A DNA stretch of 64,000 bases from contig NZ_JAHRGM010000024.1 in NCBI RefSeq assembly GCF_019097845.1, forward strand, positions 310,001-374,000, in the 5' to 3' direction. The notes beneath the pieces are model-generated. The model was given only the letters and a program-made list of their open reading frames with translations, was not told the DNA's origin and searched no databases. Positions 43,715 to 52,693 of this stretch are shown here, in pieces. Position 1 is the stretch's first letter. Every line of letters begins with the position of its first letter. Source of the stretch: Sphingobium sp. AS12. Lineage in GTDB: Bacteria; Pseudomonadota; Alphaproteobacteria; Sphingomonadales; Sphingomonadaceae. The position numbers were made by a program, and so were the translations under genes.

Positions 43715-44235
43715 GTCCGCCGCTCCTCGGCGGCGCGCAGCACTTCATAGGCGGCCTGGATCGTCTGGAAACGGGCGGCGGCCTGCGCGTCGCCCGGCTT
43801 GACGTCGGGATGATATTCCTTGGCCAGCGTGCGCCAGCTTTTCTTCACCGCCTCGAAATCGGCATCATCCTCCAGGTCCAGTGCTTTCAGCGCATGAAGT
43901 TCGTCACGCGACCGACTGCCATCGCCCGGCCCGCCCCAGCTATGATAGGCGCTGCCCTGATAACCGCCCGCATCGCGCCGCTCATCCCGCTCGCGCTGTT
44001 CGCGTTCTTCCTGGTCCAGTCCCTGAAAATAGTCCCAGTTACGGTTATATTCGCCCGCATGATCGGGGCAGAAATACCAGCGTTCCGGGCTGTTGGGGGA
44101 TTTGGGCGCGGGGCAGTCGCCCGGCTTGTCGCAGCCAAAGCGGTCGCACATCCGCACGCGCTGCGCCTCACGCGATGCACCATAGGCACGCCAGCGGGGA
44201 AAGCCCCAGTCATTCGATCGGCTATTTCGTGCCAT
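43687..44235 (-). CDS. J-domain protein with N-terminal Cys cluster
   Basis: 182 residues. The J domain is at the C-terminus (about 112-172): LKALDLEDDADFEAVKKSWR, HPD at 142-144 in EYHPDVKPGD, and FQTIQAAYEVL. The N-terminal half has Cys30, Cys35, Cys41, Cys56 and His59 (MCDRFGCDKPGDC ... FCPDH), a likely zinc site, then an Arg/Glu-rich linker. Stimulates Hsp70 ATPase; the Cys region may bind the client. Reverse of the usual DnaJ order. Confidence 0.85.
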   Translation of the reverse strand: MARNSRSNDWGFPRWRAYGASREAQRVRMCDRFGCDKPGDCPAPKSPNSPERWYFCPDHAGEYNRNWDYFQGLDQEEREQRERDERRDAGGYQGSAYHSWGGPGDGSRSRDELHALKALDLEDDADFEAVKKSWRTLAKEYHPDVKPGDAQAAARFQTIQAAYEVLRAAEERRTWKPRGAVD

Positions 44236-44287
44236 AAGTCCGAATTAGGGAAGGTGCGGGTGGAAAGCCACCCCATCGCGCCATATT

Positions 44288-44399
44288 TTGAAAATGCGCG
44301 AAAGAGCGCATTTTGAAGCCCGCACCGGCCCGCTCCCCCACCCGGCCACCCACAGAATATCCTGAATGGGCGGCCGGGTGGGGGAGCGGGCCGGTGCGG
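44288..44399 (+). repeat. Hairpin-pair element, copy 3
   Basis: Small hairpin AAAATGCGC-GAAAGA-GCGCATTTT (44291-44314), then 33-base arms 44320-44352 and 44367-44399 with one mismatch around the loop CAGAATATCCTGAA. Lies between the 5' end of the J-domain gene and the 3' end of RNase P RNA. Confidence 0.9.
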
Positions 44400-44417
44400 A
44401 AAATATCTCAAATAGAT

Positions 44418-44812
44418 GCCAGAGGGCCTGTAAGCCGGGTTCTGTCCACCCCGCTTTCGCAGGGATAGGCGACCATTCCTCTAGGGAACGGATTGCTCCG
44501 TTCCTCAAGCAACCAACCCGGACGGTCTCGGTCGAAACAGACCTAGCAGCATGAAGCTGCGCGCCGCCCCTATTCGGTCTTGCTCCCGGTGGGGTTTACC
44601 ATGCCGCCTTGCGTTGCCGCAGACGCGGTGCGCTCTTACCGCACCCTTTCAATGTCACTGGGCCGAAACCTTAGCGACCTGCTTTCTGTTGCACTGTCCC
44701 TTGGATCACTCCAGCCGGTCGTTAACCGGCACCGTCATTTCGTGGAGCCCGGACTTTCCTCGCCGTGGAAGTTACCCGCCACGCCGCGGCCGCCCGGCCC
44801 TCTGGCGGAACG
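44418..44812 (-). ncRNA. rnpB: RNase P RNA
   Basis: Catalytic RNA that matures tRNA 5' ends. On the minus strand the conserved GAGGAAAGTCCGGGCTCCA (44761-44743) and the 3' ACAGAACCCGGCTTACAG (44445-44428) are both present. The ends GCCAGAGGGCC (44806-44796) and GGCCCTCTGGC (44428-44418) pair as an 11-bp P1 helix. Size (~395 nt) fits a type A RNA. End positions are approximate to a few bases. Open frames across it are not genes. Confidence 0.95.
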
Positions 44813-44846
44813 GTCCCTAGCCAGCTTCTGGCCTTCCGTCACGCCC

Positions 44847-45548
44847 TTATTCATCGCCCATTGGCTTGGGCAGCAGCAAAGCCAGCAGTATGGCGCGACA
44901 TTCGCCGCAAATCACCCCGTCGATCAGTTCGGGGCGAAAGCGCCGCTGGAACGCCACGACGGCCGCCTGCGGATCGGCAATATCATAGCCGAACCGTTCG
45001 AGCGCCAGCATGAAGCCGCCGTCGGTCCAGTGCGGGTCCATCAGATTCTTGGTCGGGCGCGGCAAGGCCAGCCGCAACCGCGCCAGCTGTCCCCAGGGGA
45101 ACAATTCACCCGGATCCTGCTTGCGCGCGGGCGCGATGTCGCTGTGGCCGACGATATTGCCGCGCGTGATGCGATGCCGCTGGACGATGTCATGCACCAG
45201 CGGGATCAGCGCGCTCATCTGGGTTTGCGGAAAGGGCCGATAGCCCCATTCATGCCCCGGATTGACAATCTCAATGCCGATGCTGGCGCTGTTGATGTCA
45301 TCCACCCCGCGCCAGTGGGATCGCCCCGCGTGCCAGGCGCGCTTGGCTTCATCGACCATGCGGATGATCTGGCCATCCTCGGTCACGACATAATGGGCTG
45401 AGACTTTGGATTCCGGGTTGGCCAGCCAATTGATCGCACTCGCCGCGTCCGGCATCCCGGTATAATGCAACACCAGCATCGAGACCGGCAGGCTGCGCTC
45501 GTCGAAATTGGGCGACGGCGTTTCGATCATCGGCAGCTCGTTCATCAT
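44847..45548 (-). CDS. N-acetylmuramoyl-L-alanine amidase (AmpD-like) with peptidoglycan-binding tail
   Basis: 233 residues. Amidase_2 domain: zinc His in MLVLHYTG, SAHYVVTEDGQIIRMVDEAK, IGIEIVNPGH, and GHSDIAPARKQDPGELFPW (second His and Asp). The C-terminal ~60 residues resemble a peptidoglycan-binding helix bundle (FGYDIADPQAAVVAFQRRFR). Start MMNELPMIETP. No signal peptide, so probably cytoplasmic recycling or turnover. Lies 96 bases after cheR. Confidence 0.88.
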   Translation of the reverse strand: MMNELPMIETPSPNFDERSLPVSMLVLHYTGMPDAASAINWLANPESKVSAHYVVTEDGQIIRMVDEAKRAWHAGRSHWRGVDDINSASIGIEIVNPGHEWGYRPFPQTQMSALIPLVHDIVQRHRITRGNIVGHSDIAPARKQDPGELFPWGQLARLRLALPRPTKNLMDPHWTDGGFMLALERFGYDIADPQAAVVAFQRRFRPELIDGVICGECRAILLALLLPKPMGDE

Positions 45549-45644
45549 GCCCTTTCGGCCCGGCCGTGCAGTCGCGCAGCCTGGACATGACAATGGCGCA
45601 GGCAGGCGCGGCAATCAAGCATGGTTAAGCGCCGGGTCGGCGAC

Positions 45645-46523
45645 TCATCCGGCGCGCCGCACCCGTCCGATCGCGCCTTCGGGCAATGCGGCCTGCCGCG
45701 CATAGCCGCCGCGAAATTCGGGATGGGCGGTAAAATCATCACCCTGCCCGATCACCGTTTCCCCGGCGCCCAGCAACAATATCGACCCGGCATGGCTGTG
45801 CCGGGCGAGCAGGGACAGCACCGCCTGCCGCCGTTCCGGACTGAAATAGAGCAGGACGTTGCGGCACAGCAGCAGGTCATAGGCACCGGTCGGTGCCTTG
45901 GCATCGAACAGATTGTCGTGGCGGAAATCGATCATGCGCCGCAATTCGGGACTGGCGCGCCAGTCCTCGCCCGACGGCTCGAACCATTTGAGCAGGTCGC
46001 CGACCGCCAGCCCGCGCTGCACATCCATTTGCGAAAATATGCCCGATCGCGCCTGGTCGATCGCCGCGGTCGAAATGTCGGTCGCCAATATCTCGATCCG
46101 CCATCCGCTCCAGCGCGCGGCGTCATTGCGCAGACGGATCGCGAGCGAATAGGCTTCCTGTCCGGTCGAACAGCCCGCGCTCCAGATGCGCAGCGTCCGG
46201 TCGGTCTTTTCAGCGTGGATAGCAGGCAATATCTGCCGGTGGATCATGTCGAAAATCTGGAGGTCGCGAAAGAAGCTGCTTTCATTGTTGAGCAGCGCAT
46301 CGACGACTTCCTGCTCCAGCCGCGCGTCCCCCTTGCGCAGCAGCTTGGCGGCCAGTTCGTCCATGTCGGTCAGGCCATGATCGCGCAGCACGGGTCGCAG
46401 CGCGGTTTCCATCCGCCACGCCCGGCCTTCCGACAGGACTTGCCCGGTGCGCGCTTCCAGCAGCCCGGACAGCACGCGCGCCGCGCCCTGTAATGTCGAT
46501 GCAGGCGAAGGGGGCATGACCAT
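45645..46523 (-). CDS. cheR: Chemotaxis protein methyltransferase CheR
   Basis: Methylates glutamates on chemoreceptors using SAM. 292 residues: all-helical N-domain, NNESSFFRDLQIFD, SAM motif RIWSAGCSTGQEAYSLAI, and CRNVLLYFSPERRQ. Start MVMPPSPAS shares TGATG with the cheB stop. End of the che operon. Confidence 0.95.
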   Translation of the reverse strand: MVMPPSPASTLQGAARVLSGLLEARTGQVLSEGRAWRMETALRPVLRDHGLTDMDELAAKLLRKGDARLEQEVVDALLNNESSFFRDLQIFDMIHRQILPAIHAEKTDRTLRIWSAGCSTGQEAYSLAIRLRNDAARWSGWRIEILATDISTAAIDQARSGIFSQMDVQRGLAVGDLLKWFEPSGEDWRASPELRRMIDFRHDNLFDAKAPTGAYDLLLCRNVLLYFSPERRQAVLSLLARHSHAGSILLLGAGETVIGQGDDFTAHPEFRGGYARQAALPEGAIGRVRRAG

Positions 46524-47608
46524 CAAACAAGCACCTTTCCGCGCCGGAACACGAAGTCCATAATAGCTAGCGGTTCCATCACCGCGCAGGTCAGGCCTGC
46601 CCCCGCGACCGATCCGGGCATCCCCCACACCACGCTGCTGGCTTCATCCTGCGCGACGATCCAGCCGCCCGCTGCGACAATGTCCCGCGCACCGACCGTG
46701 CCATCGCGGCCCATACCGGTCAGGACGATACCCACAGCGCCCGCGCCATAGACGTCCGCCATGCTGGCAAACATCGGATCGACACCGGGCAGGTTGCCGG
46801 CAGGCGTACGCTCCGGGTTCAGCGTTATCGTCACCCGGCCATGCAGGCCACGGCGCAGTTGCAGATTGGCGTCGCCGGGGGCGACATAGACGGTGTCGGC
46901 CATCAACAGATCGCCAGTCTCGGCGACCTTGACCCGCAGGCTGGTCATGCGCGCCAGTTGCTGCGCGAAATAGACGGTGAAGCTGGCGGGCAGATGCTGG
47001 GTCAGCAGCACCGGCACGCCCAGCGGCGCGGCCAGCCCTTCAAACAACTGGCTCAGCGCATGGATGCCGCCCGTTGACGCACCGATACCAAGGCAGGCAA
47101 GCGGCTGCGCGGCAGGCTGGACGACAGGGGGCGCGAGCGGGCGCTGCGGCGGCGATGGGGCGGGACGATCGGTGAACAGGCGGTTCAAACGCTCGATCAG
47201 CGTCTGGGGAAAATGCTCGCCAAAACTGCCGCTGCCCGGCTTCGACAATATGTCGCTGGCGCCCAGCGCCAGTGCCTCGATGGCTGCCGCGCTGCCCTCC
47301 TCGCACTTGCCGGACAGGATCGCGACCTTGACGTCGGGGTTTGCGTGCAGGATGGCAGGCAACGCCGCCAGCCCGCTCTGCCCCGGCAATTCGATGTCGA
47401 GCAGCACCAGATCAACATCATGCCCCGCCAGATAGCCCAGCGCTTGTTCGGCACTGTTCGTCTTGTGGACCACGGCATAGGCCGGGTCGGCATTGAGGAT
47501 ACGTTCGATAACGGTGCGGACGACAACCGAATCGTCAACGACCAGCGTGCGAACCGACTTGGGTTCGCTCCTGTGACTGGTCATGATCGGCGCGATGAAG
47601 GTCATCAC
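46523..47608 (-). CDS. cheB: Protein-glutamate methylesterase CheB
   Basis: 361 residues. Receiver domain (LVVDDSVVVRTVIERI; Asp in VLLDIELPGQSG) and methylesterase domain with catalytic Ser (IGASTGG), His (TQHLPASF) and Asp (TGMGRDG). Removes receptor methyl groups when phosphorylated by CheA. Start may be Met1 or the later MTSHRSEP. Confidence 0.96.
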   Translation of the reverse strand: MMTFIAPIMTSHRSEPKSVRTLVVDDSVVVRTVIERILNADPAYAVVHKTNSAEQALGYLAGHDVDLVLLDIELPGQSGLAALPAILHANPDVKVAILSGKCEEGSAAAIEALALGASDILSKPGSGSFGEHFPQTLIERLNRLFTDRPAPSPPQRPLAPPVVQPAAQPLACLGIGASTGGIHALSQLFEGLAAPLGVPVLLTQHLPASFTVYFAQQLARMTSLRVKVAETGDLLMADTVYVAPGDANLQLRRGLHGRVTITLNPERTPAGNLPGVDPMFASMADVYGAGAVGIVLTGMGRDGTVGARDIVAAGGWIVAQDEASSVVWGMPGSVAGAGLTCAVMEPLAIMDFVFRRGKVLV

Positions 47609-47677
47609 GGGACTTTCTGCACGAAGGACGAAGAAAAGGTCGAAATTCTCCCAAGGATGAGGACTGCGTCCCGCCCG

Positions 47678-48043
47678 CTAGATAACCCCGACGATGACCA
47701 GCTTGCTTTCCAGCGTTTCCCGATCAAACGGCTTCATCACATATTCGTCGGCCCCGGCCTCGACCGCCGCCTTGATATGGCCAATGCCATTTTCAGTGGT
47801 GCAGAAGATGATCTTGGGCCGTGCCGTCATCTTCGCGCTCGACAGCGCCTGAAGAAACTCCATCCCGCTCATCACCGGCATGTTCCAGTCGAGCAGGACG
47901 ACATCTGGCGCGGATGCTTCGCACTGGGTCAGCGCGTCCTGACCGTCCACCGCTTCGCTGACCGTCAGGTCCAGCGATTCAAGGATATGGCGCGCCACCT
48001 TGCGGATGACCTTTGAGTCGTCAACGACCAGGCAATTCTTCAT
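47678..48043 (-). CDS. cheY: CheY-type single-domain response regulator
   Basis: 121 residues: acidic pair and Asp in LVVDDSKVIRKVA and VLLDWNMPVMSG, Thr in FCTTEN, Lys in VMKPFD. Carries the CheA signal to the flagellar motor. Position between cheW and cheB supports the assignment. Confidence 0.95.
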   Translation of the reverse strand: MKNCLVVDDSKVIRKVARHILESLDLTVSEAVDGQDALTQCEASAPDVVLLDWNMPVMSGMEFLQALSSAKMTARPKIIFCTTENGIGHIKAAVEAGADEYVMKPFDRETLESKLVIVGVI

Positions 48044-48158
48044 GAGGCGTCCCTTTGGTTTATCGTCCCGGCTGACGGTTTAACCGGCAAAGCCAATCAA
48101 TTGGTAAACAGGAGAAGGATGATTTTTCGGTTGGTCGCAAATTTGGCCTGCCAGCCTT

Positions 48159-48596
48159 TTACGCCGCCTGCGCCAGCGCGCCGCCCTCGATGAAGGCAGC
48201 GAGCGAGACCAGCAGCCAGGGATGCCCATCATGCTCCACGATCGCGCGGGCATAGGGTGCCCAGGCCGGGCCGATCTGGCCGCGCAGGGGCAGTTCGCCT
48301 TCGGGCACACGGCAAATGTCGGTGACGCCATCGACCATCAGGCCATAGCTGTGGCCGCTAATGTCGGCGATGATGGCCAGCCCCCGCTCCACCCGCGGAC
48401 TGGCGACGCCATGGATCAGCGCAGCGACGTCGATGATGGTCAGTACCCGGCTGCGCAAAGCGGAAAGCCCGGCAACATGCGCGCCCATGCCCGGCACGGG
48501 CGACACGTCGGTCAGGCGGACGACGGCCTCGACCTCGCCCGTCTCGACCGCGATGCGCGTACCTGCCAGCGTGGCGAAAAGATAGAGTCTGTCCAT
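48159..48596 (-). CDS. cheW: CheW coupling protein
   Basis: 145 residues; LFATLAGTRIAVETGEVEAV, ALRSRVLTIIDVAAL and IADISGHSYGLMVDGVTDI form the CheW fold that links receptors to CheA. Four bases after cheA. Confidence 0.92.
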   Translation of the reverse strand: MDRLYLFATLAGTRIAVETGEVEAVVRLTDVSPVPGMGAHVAGLSALRSRVLTIIDVAALIHGVASPRVERGLAIIADISGHSYGLMVDGVTDICRVPEGELPLRGQIGPAWAPYARAIVEHDGHPWLLVSLAAFIEGGALAQAA

Positions 48597-48600
48597 GGCC

Positions 48601-51009
48601 TTACCCCACTCCTCCGGCCATCTGGCCTCCGGCGATCGCCGCCATCAGCGCGTCCTGATCATAACGATAGATGCTGCTGTCCTGCGGTCCCGCCGCGCGC
48701 GGCGAGGCGCGCAGATGGACGATGCGGCATCCGATCATCCCGGCCATGACGCCCGCTGTCTGCGCGGCGTCATGGCCGGTCAACAGCAGCACGTCACGCG
48801 GATCGACCGCTGCATCATCGGGCAGACCCATCACCACCTCTTGCCCCGCCTGCCGCAGCAGCGGCGCCAATATGTCGCGGGTCCAGCCATCGTCGCTGTC
48901 GGCCAGCAGGCAGCGCCCCCGCGCCCGTTCGACAATGCCGCCATCGGGCAGGCTGGCAAACAGCGCAAAGGGATTGATCACTTCCAGATGCTCGCCGTCG
49001 ATCACCGCGACGCCGCTGACATGGCCATGCATCGCCACCATGTCCGGCACCATCGGCATCTGGACGATGTCCAGCACCGCCGCGACCGGATAGCAGGCTT
49101 CCACCGAACCATCGCGCAGGCGCAGCGCGGAAATCTTGTCACGCCCGAAATCGGTCAGGCCATTGGCCACCGGCACCAGCCGTCCGTCGAGCCGGACGAA
49201 GGCGTTGCCGCCCGACCGGCCGAACAGCGACGCATCAATATCCTCGACCCGCTCGATCAGCGAAAGTTGCAACAGGCGGCGTTCGCCCGAACATTCCTCG
49301 AACCGCAGCGCCGCGACCATCTCGACCCCGCTTTGCGCATCGGCCTCCTGCTCCGATTGCCGCGCGGCGCGGTCGTCGATCATCGTCGGCAGCCTGGCCG
49401 CGCTGGCGATGCCCGCCGCATCGAGCAGCAGCATCGGCTTGCCATTGTCGGGCAGGGTCATGCCTGCATAGACGCCTGACGCCATCACCAGCGGCGAAGC
49501 GGGACGGATCACCAGTTCTTCATGATTGTCGACCGCCGACACCCCCATGGCAAAGGGTACGCCGGTCGCCGAACGCACCACCATGATGGCCCGCGGCCCG
49601 GTTTCGACCGGCTTGTCCATGCCCAGCACATCTTCCAGGTCGATCATCGAATGGCGCAGGCCACGGATCGTCGCGATCTTCGCCCCGCCAACTTCGCTGA
49701 TCTGGAGCGTGTCATTATTGTCGTGCAGAATCTCGACCACCGCCGCGCGCGGGATCGCAAAGTGCAGGCCACCCGCGCGGATGATCAGGCCGGGAATGAT
49801 GGTCAGCGTCAGCGGCACCCGCAAAGTGATGCACAGGCCGCGCCCCGGATGATTGTCCAGCGCGATCAGCCCGCCGATCCGCTCCACATTGGCGCGCACC
49901 ACGTCCATGCCGACGCCGCGTCCGGAAATCGCCGTCACCTGATTGGCGGTGGACAGACCGGCCTGGAAAATCAGCTCCAGCCTGTCCGCCTCGCTCATGC
50001 GGGCGGCGGCTTCCGGGGTCAGGCGGCCAGCGGCAATCGCCTTTTCGACCAGCCGCGCCGTGTCGATGCCTGCGCCATCGTCGGTGACGACGATAACGAT
50101 CTGGTTGCCCGACTGGCGAGCTTCCAGACGCAACTGGCCCGTCTCCGGCTTGCCCGCCGCCCGGCGCTTTTCCGGGGTTTCGATGCCATGGTCGATGCTG
50201 TTGCGCACGATATGGGTGAGCGGGTCGACGACCATCTCTACCATCTCGCGGTCCATCTCGACGTCACCGCCTTCCAGGGTCAGGTCGATCCGCTTGCCCA
50301 GATCCCGGCCCAGATCGCGCACCATGCGCGGGATCGCGGCAAACAGTCGTTCGACCCGCTGCATCCGTGTCTTGCTGATCACGTCGCGCATGTCCGCGAC
50401 GCAGGTCGACAACCGCTCGAACACTGTGTCCAGCTCAGTGTCGACCGAGCGTTCGCGCAGCTTGCGCGACAATTCGTTGCGGGCCAGCACCATGTCCGAC
50501 ACGCCGTTCATCAACTGGTCGATCAGGCTGAGCGGCAGGCGAATGGTGCGGGGACCAGATTGGCTGCCCTGCCGCGCTACCGCGACGGGGGCCGCGGCAT
50601 CGCCATGCTCTACCTCCACTGTCAGCGATGGGTCGGATGGGGTGGTCAGCGCGGCGATCAGAAATTCGTCATTCTCATTGGGCAAAGCTGCGCCCATTGC
50701 CACCGCCTCGGCCAGTTCGCCGATCCGGTCCATCAGGCCCAGCACCGCGCTGACCGTCGATGGATCAGCGACGCGCTTGCCCGCGCGAATGTCGGACAGC
50801 ACATCCTCGGCTGCATGGCTCAGCCGCTCGAACCGTGGCAGGTTCAGGAAGCCGCAGCTGCCCTTCACCGTATGGAAAAAGCGGAAGATCGCATCGAGCC
50901 GGTCCCGGTCCGACGGGTCGGCTTCCCAGGCGACGACTTCGCCTGCCAGCGCCTCCAGCGTTTCCTGGGTCTCGGAAATGAATTCTTGTAACAGTTCGTC
51001 CATGCCCAT
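48601..51009 (-). CDS. cheA: Chemotaxis histidine kinase CheA with doubled CheW-like domain and degenerate receiver
   Basis: About 802 residues. Order: P1 with phospho-His46 (FRFFHTVKGSCGF), short linker in place of P2, P3 dimerisation (~160-240), P4 ATPase (NSIDHGIETPEKR, DDGAGID, SGRGVGMDVV), a first CheW-like P5 (~420-560), a second CheW-like region (~575-700), and a C-terminal ~100 residues (LLADSDDGWTRDILAPLLRQ) like a receiver whose phospho-acceptor position reads LLLTGHD. Autophosphorylates and feeds CheY/CheB. Start MGMDELLQEF; MDELLQEF is also possible. Confidence 0.93.
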   Translation of the reverse strand: MGMDELLQEFISETQETLEALAGEVVAWEADPSDRDRLDAIFRFFHTVKGSCGFLNLPRFERLSHAAEDVLSDIRAGKRVADPSTVSAVLGLMDRIGELAEAVAMGAALPNENDEFLIAALTTPSDPSLTVEVEHGDAAAPVAVARQGSQSGPRTIRLPLSLIDQLMNGVSDMVLARNELSRKLRERSVDTELDTVFERLSTCVADMRDVISKTRMQRVERLFAAIPRMVRDLGRDLGKRIDLTLEGGDVEMDREMVEMVVDPLTHIVRNSIDHGIETPEKRRAAGKPETGQLRLEARQSGNQIVIVVTDDGAGIDTARLVEKAIAAGRLTPEAAARMSEADRLELIFQAGLSTANQVTAISGRGVGMDVVRANVERIGGLIALDNHPGRGLCITLRVPLTLTIIPGLIIRAGGLHFAIPRAAVVEILHDNNDTLQISEVGGAKIATIRGLRHSMIDLEDVLGMDKPVETGPRAIMVVRSATGVPFAMGVSAVDNHEELVIRPASPLVMASGVYAGMTLPDNGKPMLLLDAAGIASAARLPTMIDDRAARQSEQEADAQSGVEMVAALRFEECSGERRLLQLSLIERVEDIDASLFGRSGGNAFVRLDGRLVPVANGLTDFGRDKISALRLRDGSVEACYPVAAVLDIVQMPMVPDMVAMHGHVSGVAVIDGEHLEVINPFALFASLPDGGIVERARGRCLLADSDDGWTRDILAPLLRQAGQEVVMGLPDDAAVDPRDVLLLTGHDAAQTAGVMAGMIGCRIVHLRASPRAAGPQDSSIYRYDQDALMAAIAGGQMAGGVG

Positions 51010-51075
51010 GGTCCCACGGATGCGCGCAAACGGCACCATGGCGGGACGTGGTTAAGAGCGGGTTAAAGCGCAAAC

Positions 51076-51112
51076 AAAAGGGGCACCGCGATCCACTCGC
51101 GCCGCCCCTTTC
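51076..51112 (-). terminator. Terminator of the Glu/Ala-rich lipoprotein gene
   Basis: AAAGGGGC ... GCCCCTTT hairpin with an internal GCG/CGC pairing, 22 bases past the lipoprotein stop; T-run on the minus strand. Confidence 0.75.
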
Positions 51113-51133
51113 ATATCGATTGGCGAAAAGTGC

Positions 51134-51403
51134 TTACTGCTGCTTTTCGACCGCGTCCTCGGCCTTGTCGCCTGCTTCACGCGTGGCTTCAGCCTTGTTT
51201 TCCAGCGTGTCGGCGGCGTTTTCAGCCGCATTTTCGGCGCTGCCGGTCAGATTATCTGCCATGGCTTCCATATTGTCAGCCTGATTGTCGATCGCATCCG
51301 CCTTGTTTTCGTACGCATTCTCGACCTGATTTTCCTTGGCCGAATCGCACGCGGCGAGGGCGACAAGGCTGGCAAGGCCAAGGATTTTGACGAAAGTTTT
51401 CAC
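51134..51403 (-). CDS. Small Glu/Ala/Asn-rich lipoprotein
   Basis: 89 residues from a GTG start preceded by AGGAGAAAACGCC. Lipoprotein signal ends LVALAAC (lipidated Cys about residue 19), then a long helical, charged tail with repeats such as ENAAENAADTLENKAEATRE. Same plan as the lipoprotein at 5215-5430 but more acidic. Function unknown. Confidence 0.78.
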   Translation of the reverse strand: MKTFVKILGLASLVALAACDSAKENQVENAYENKADAIDNQADNMEAMADNLTGSAENAAENAADTLENKAEATREAGDKAEDAVEKQQ

Positions 51404-51547
51404 GGCGTTTTCTCCTGTTGCGCCCCCTGGGGCAGACTGCATTGTTCAACGGGCGGAAACGGCCTCAGCCGCTCCCTACCCTGACCGCGATCAACCGGTC
51501 GCGCCGCCGATGGTTCCCGCCAACCGCTCCGTTCGTCGCATAGCGCC

Positions 51548-51985
51548 TTATTTTTGCAGTGAATCGCGAATTTCGCGCAGCAGGATGATGTCCTCCGGCG
51601 TCGCGGCGGGCGCAGCAACCTCCGGCTCCGGCTTGACCGTCAGCCGGTTGACCGCCTTGACCAGCAGGAAAATGATGAACGCCAATATGACGAAATTGAC
51701 CATGACCGTCAGAAACTGGCCCCAACCGAACATGGCGACGCCTGCGGCCTTCAGGTCGGCATAGCTTTGCGGATTGCCCTTATAGTCGGCGGGCAGGTCG
51801 CCCAGCCGGATAAAATAGCCCGAAAAATCCGCCCCGCCGAAAATATAGCCCACCACCGGCATGATTAGATCATCGGTCAGCGACTTTGTGATGGTGGCGA
51901 ACGCCCCGCCGATGATGACGCCGACCGCCAGGTCGATCACATTGCCACGATTGATGAAGGTCTTGAATTCGCTGATCAGTCCCAT
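51548..51985 (-). CDS. mscL: Large-conductance mechanosensitive channel
   Basis: 145 residues: [20 protein letters not shown] (first helix and N-terminal S-helix), periplasmic loop, then [20 protein letters not shown] and a cytoplasmic helix ([15 protein letters not shown]). Opens on sudden osmotic drop to release solutes. Confidence 0.97.
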   Translation of the reverse strand: MGLISEFKTFINRGNVIDLAVGVIIGGAFATITKSLTDDLIMPVVGYIFGGADFSGYFIRLGDLPADYKGNPQSYADLKAAGVAMFGWGQFLTVMVNFVILAFIIFLLVKAVNRLTVKPEPEVAAPAATPEDIILLREIRDSLQK

Positions 51986-52086
51986 GTCCGCCGCTCTCCC
52001 TTACAAAGATAATCACTGGATGGCCCGTTGCGCGAAACAGGGCAACCGCCTATTTCAGGGCGCAGATAATAGCTTGAGGATCTTCC

Positions 52087-52689
52087 ATGACGCTCCTGCG
52101 CCGCTTTGCCCCTTTCCTGCTGCCGCTGCTGGGGGTTTTCGCCCTGTCCGCCTGCGGCATCAACAGCGTCCCCACGGCCGAGGAAGAGGCCAAGGCCAAA
52201 TGGGCCGACGTCCAGGCACAATATCAGCGCCGCTCCAATCTGGTCGGCAACCTTGTCGCCACGGTGAAGGCGGCTGGCAAGCAGGAGCAGGACACGCTGG
52301 TCCGCGTCACCGAAGCCCGCGCCAAGGCAACGTCGGTGCAGGTCAATGCCGAAGATCTGTCCGACCCGGCCAAGGTCGCCCAGTTCCAGGCCGCGCAAGC
52401 GCAGCTGAGCCAGGGGCTTGGCCGCCTGCTCGCCTCGGTAGAGGCCTATCCAGACCTCAAGACCAACGCCAACTTCCTCAACCTGCAATCGCAGCTGGAA
52501 GGCACGGAAAACCGCATCGCCGTCGCCATCCGCGACTATAATGAAGCCGTGCGCGCCTATAACACCCGCATCCGCACCTTCCCCGACGCGATCGGCGCCA
52601 AGATCATCCACGGCGCCAAGCCCATGACCCCGTTCCAGGCGACGACGCCCGGCGCGGAAGAAGCGCCGAAGGTCGATTTCGGCAATTGA
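52087..52689 (+). CDS. LemA-family lipoprotein
   Basis: 200 residues. Lipobox LLGVFALSACG, then the LemA four-helix domain (WADVQAQYQRRSNLVGNLVA, NAEDLSDPAKVAQFQAAQAQ, EGTENRIAVAIRDYNEAVRA). LemA proteins are membrane-anchored and of unclear role, regularly found with TPM-domain proteins, as here. Confidence 0.92.
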   Translation: MTLLRRFAPFLLPLLGVFALSACGINSVPTAEEEAKAKWADVQAQYQRRSNLVGNLVATVKAAGKQEQDTLVRVTEARAKATSVQVNAEDLSDPAKVAQFQAAQAQLSQGLGRLLASVEAYPDLKTNANFLNLQSQLEGTENRIAVAIRDYNEAVRAYNTRIRTFPDAIGAKIIHGAKPMTPFQATTPGAEEAPKVDFGN

Positions 52690-52693
52690 TAGC

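Noticed and set aside
6380..44399. CRISPR-like reading of the repeated hairpin elements
   Set aside because: The copies are kilobases apart, not in regular array with spacers, and no cas genes are present.
44580..45401. Plus-strand open frame starting in the RNase P RNA region
   Set aside because: The 5' half lies on conserved rnpB sequence and the 3' half is antisense to the amidase.
49522..50991. Plus-strand open frame of 489 codons within cheA
   Set aside because: Antisense of a complete CheA; composition is typical of reverse-frame reading.
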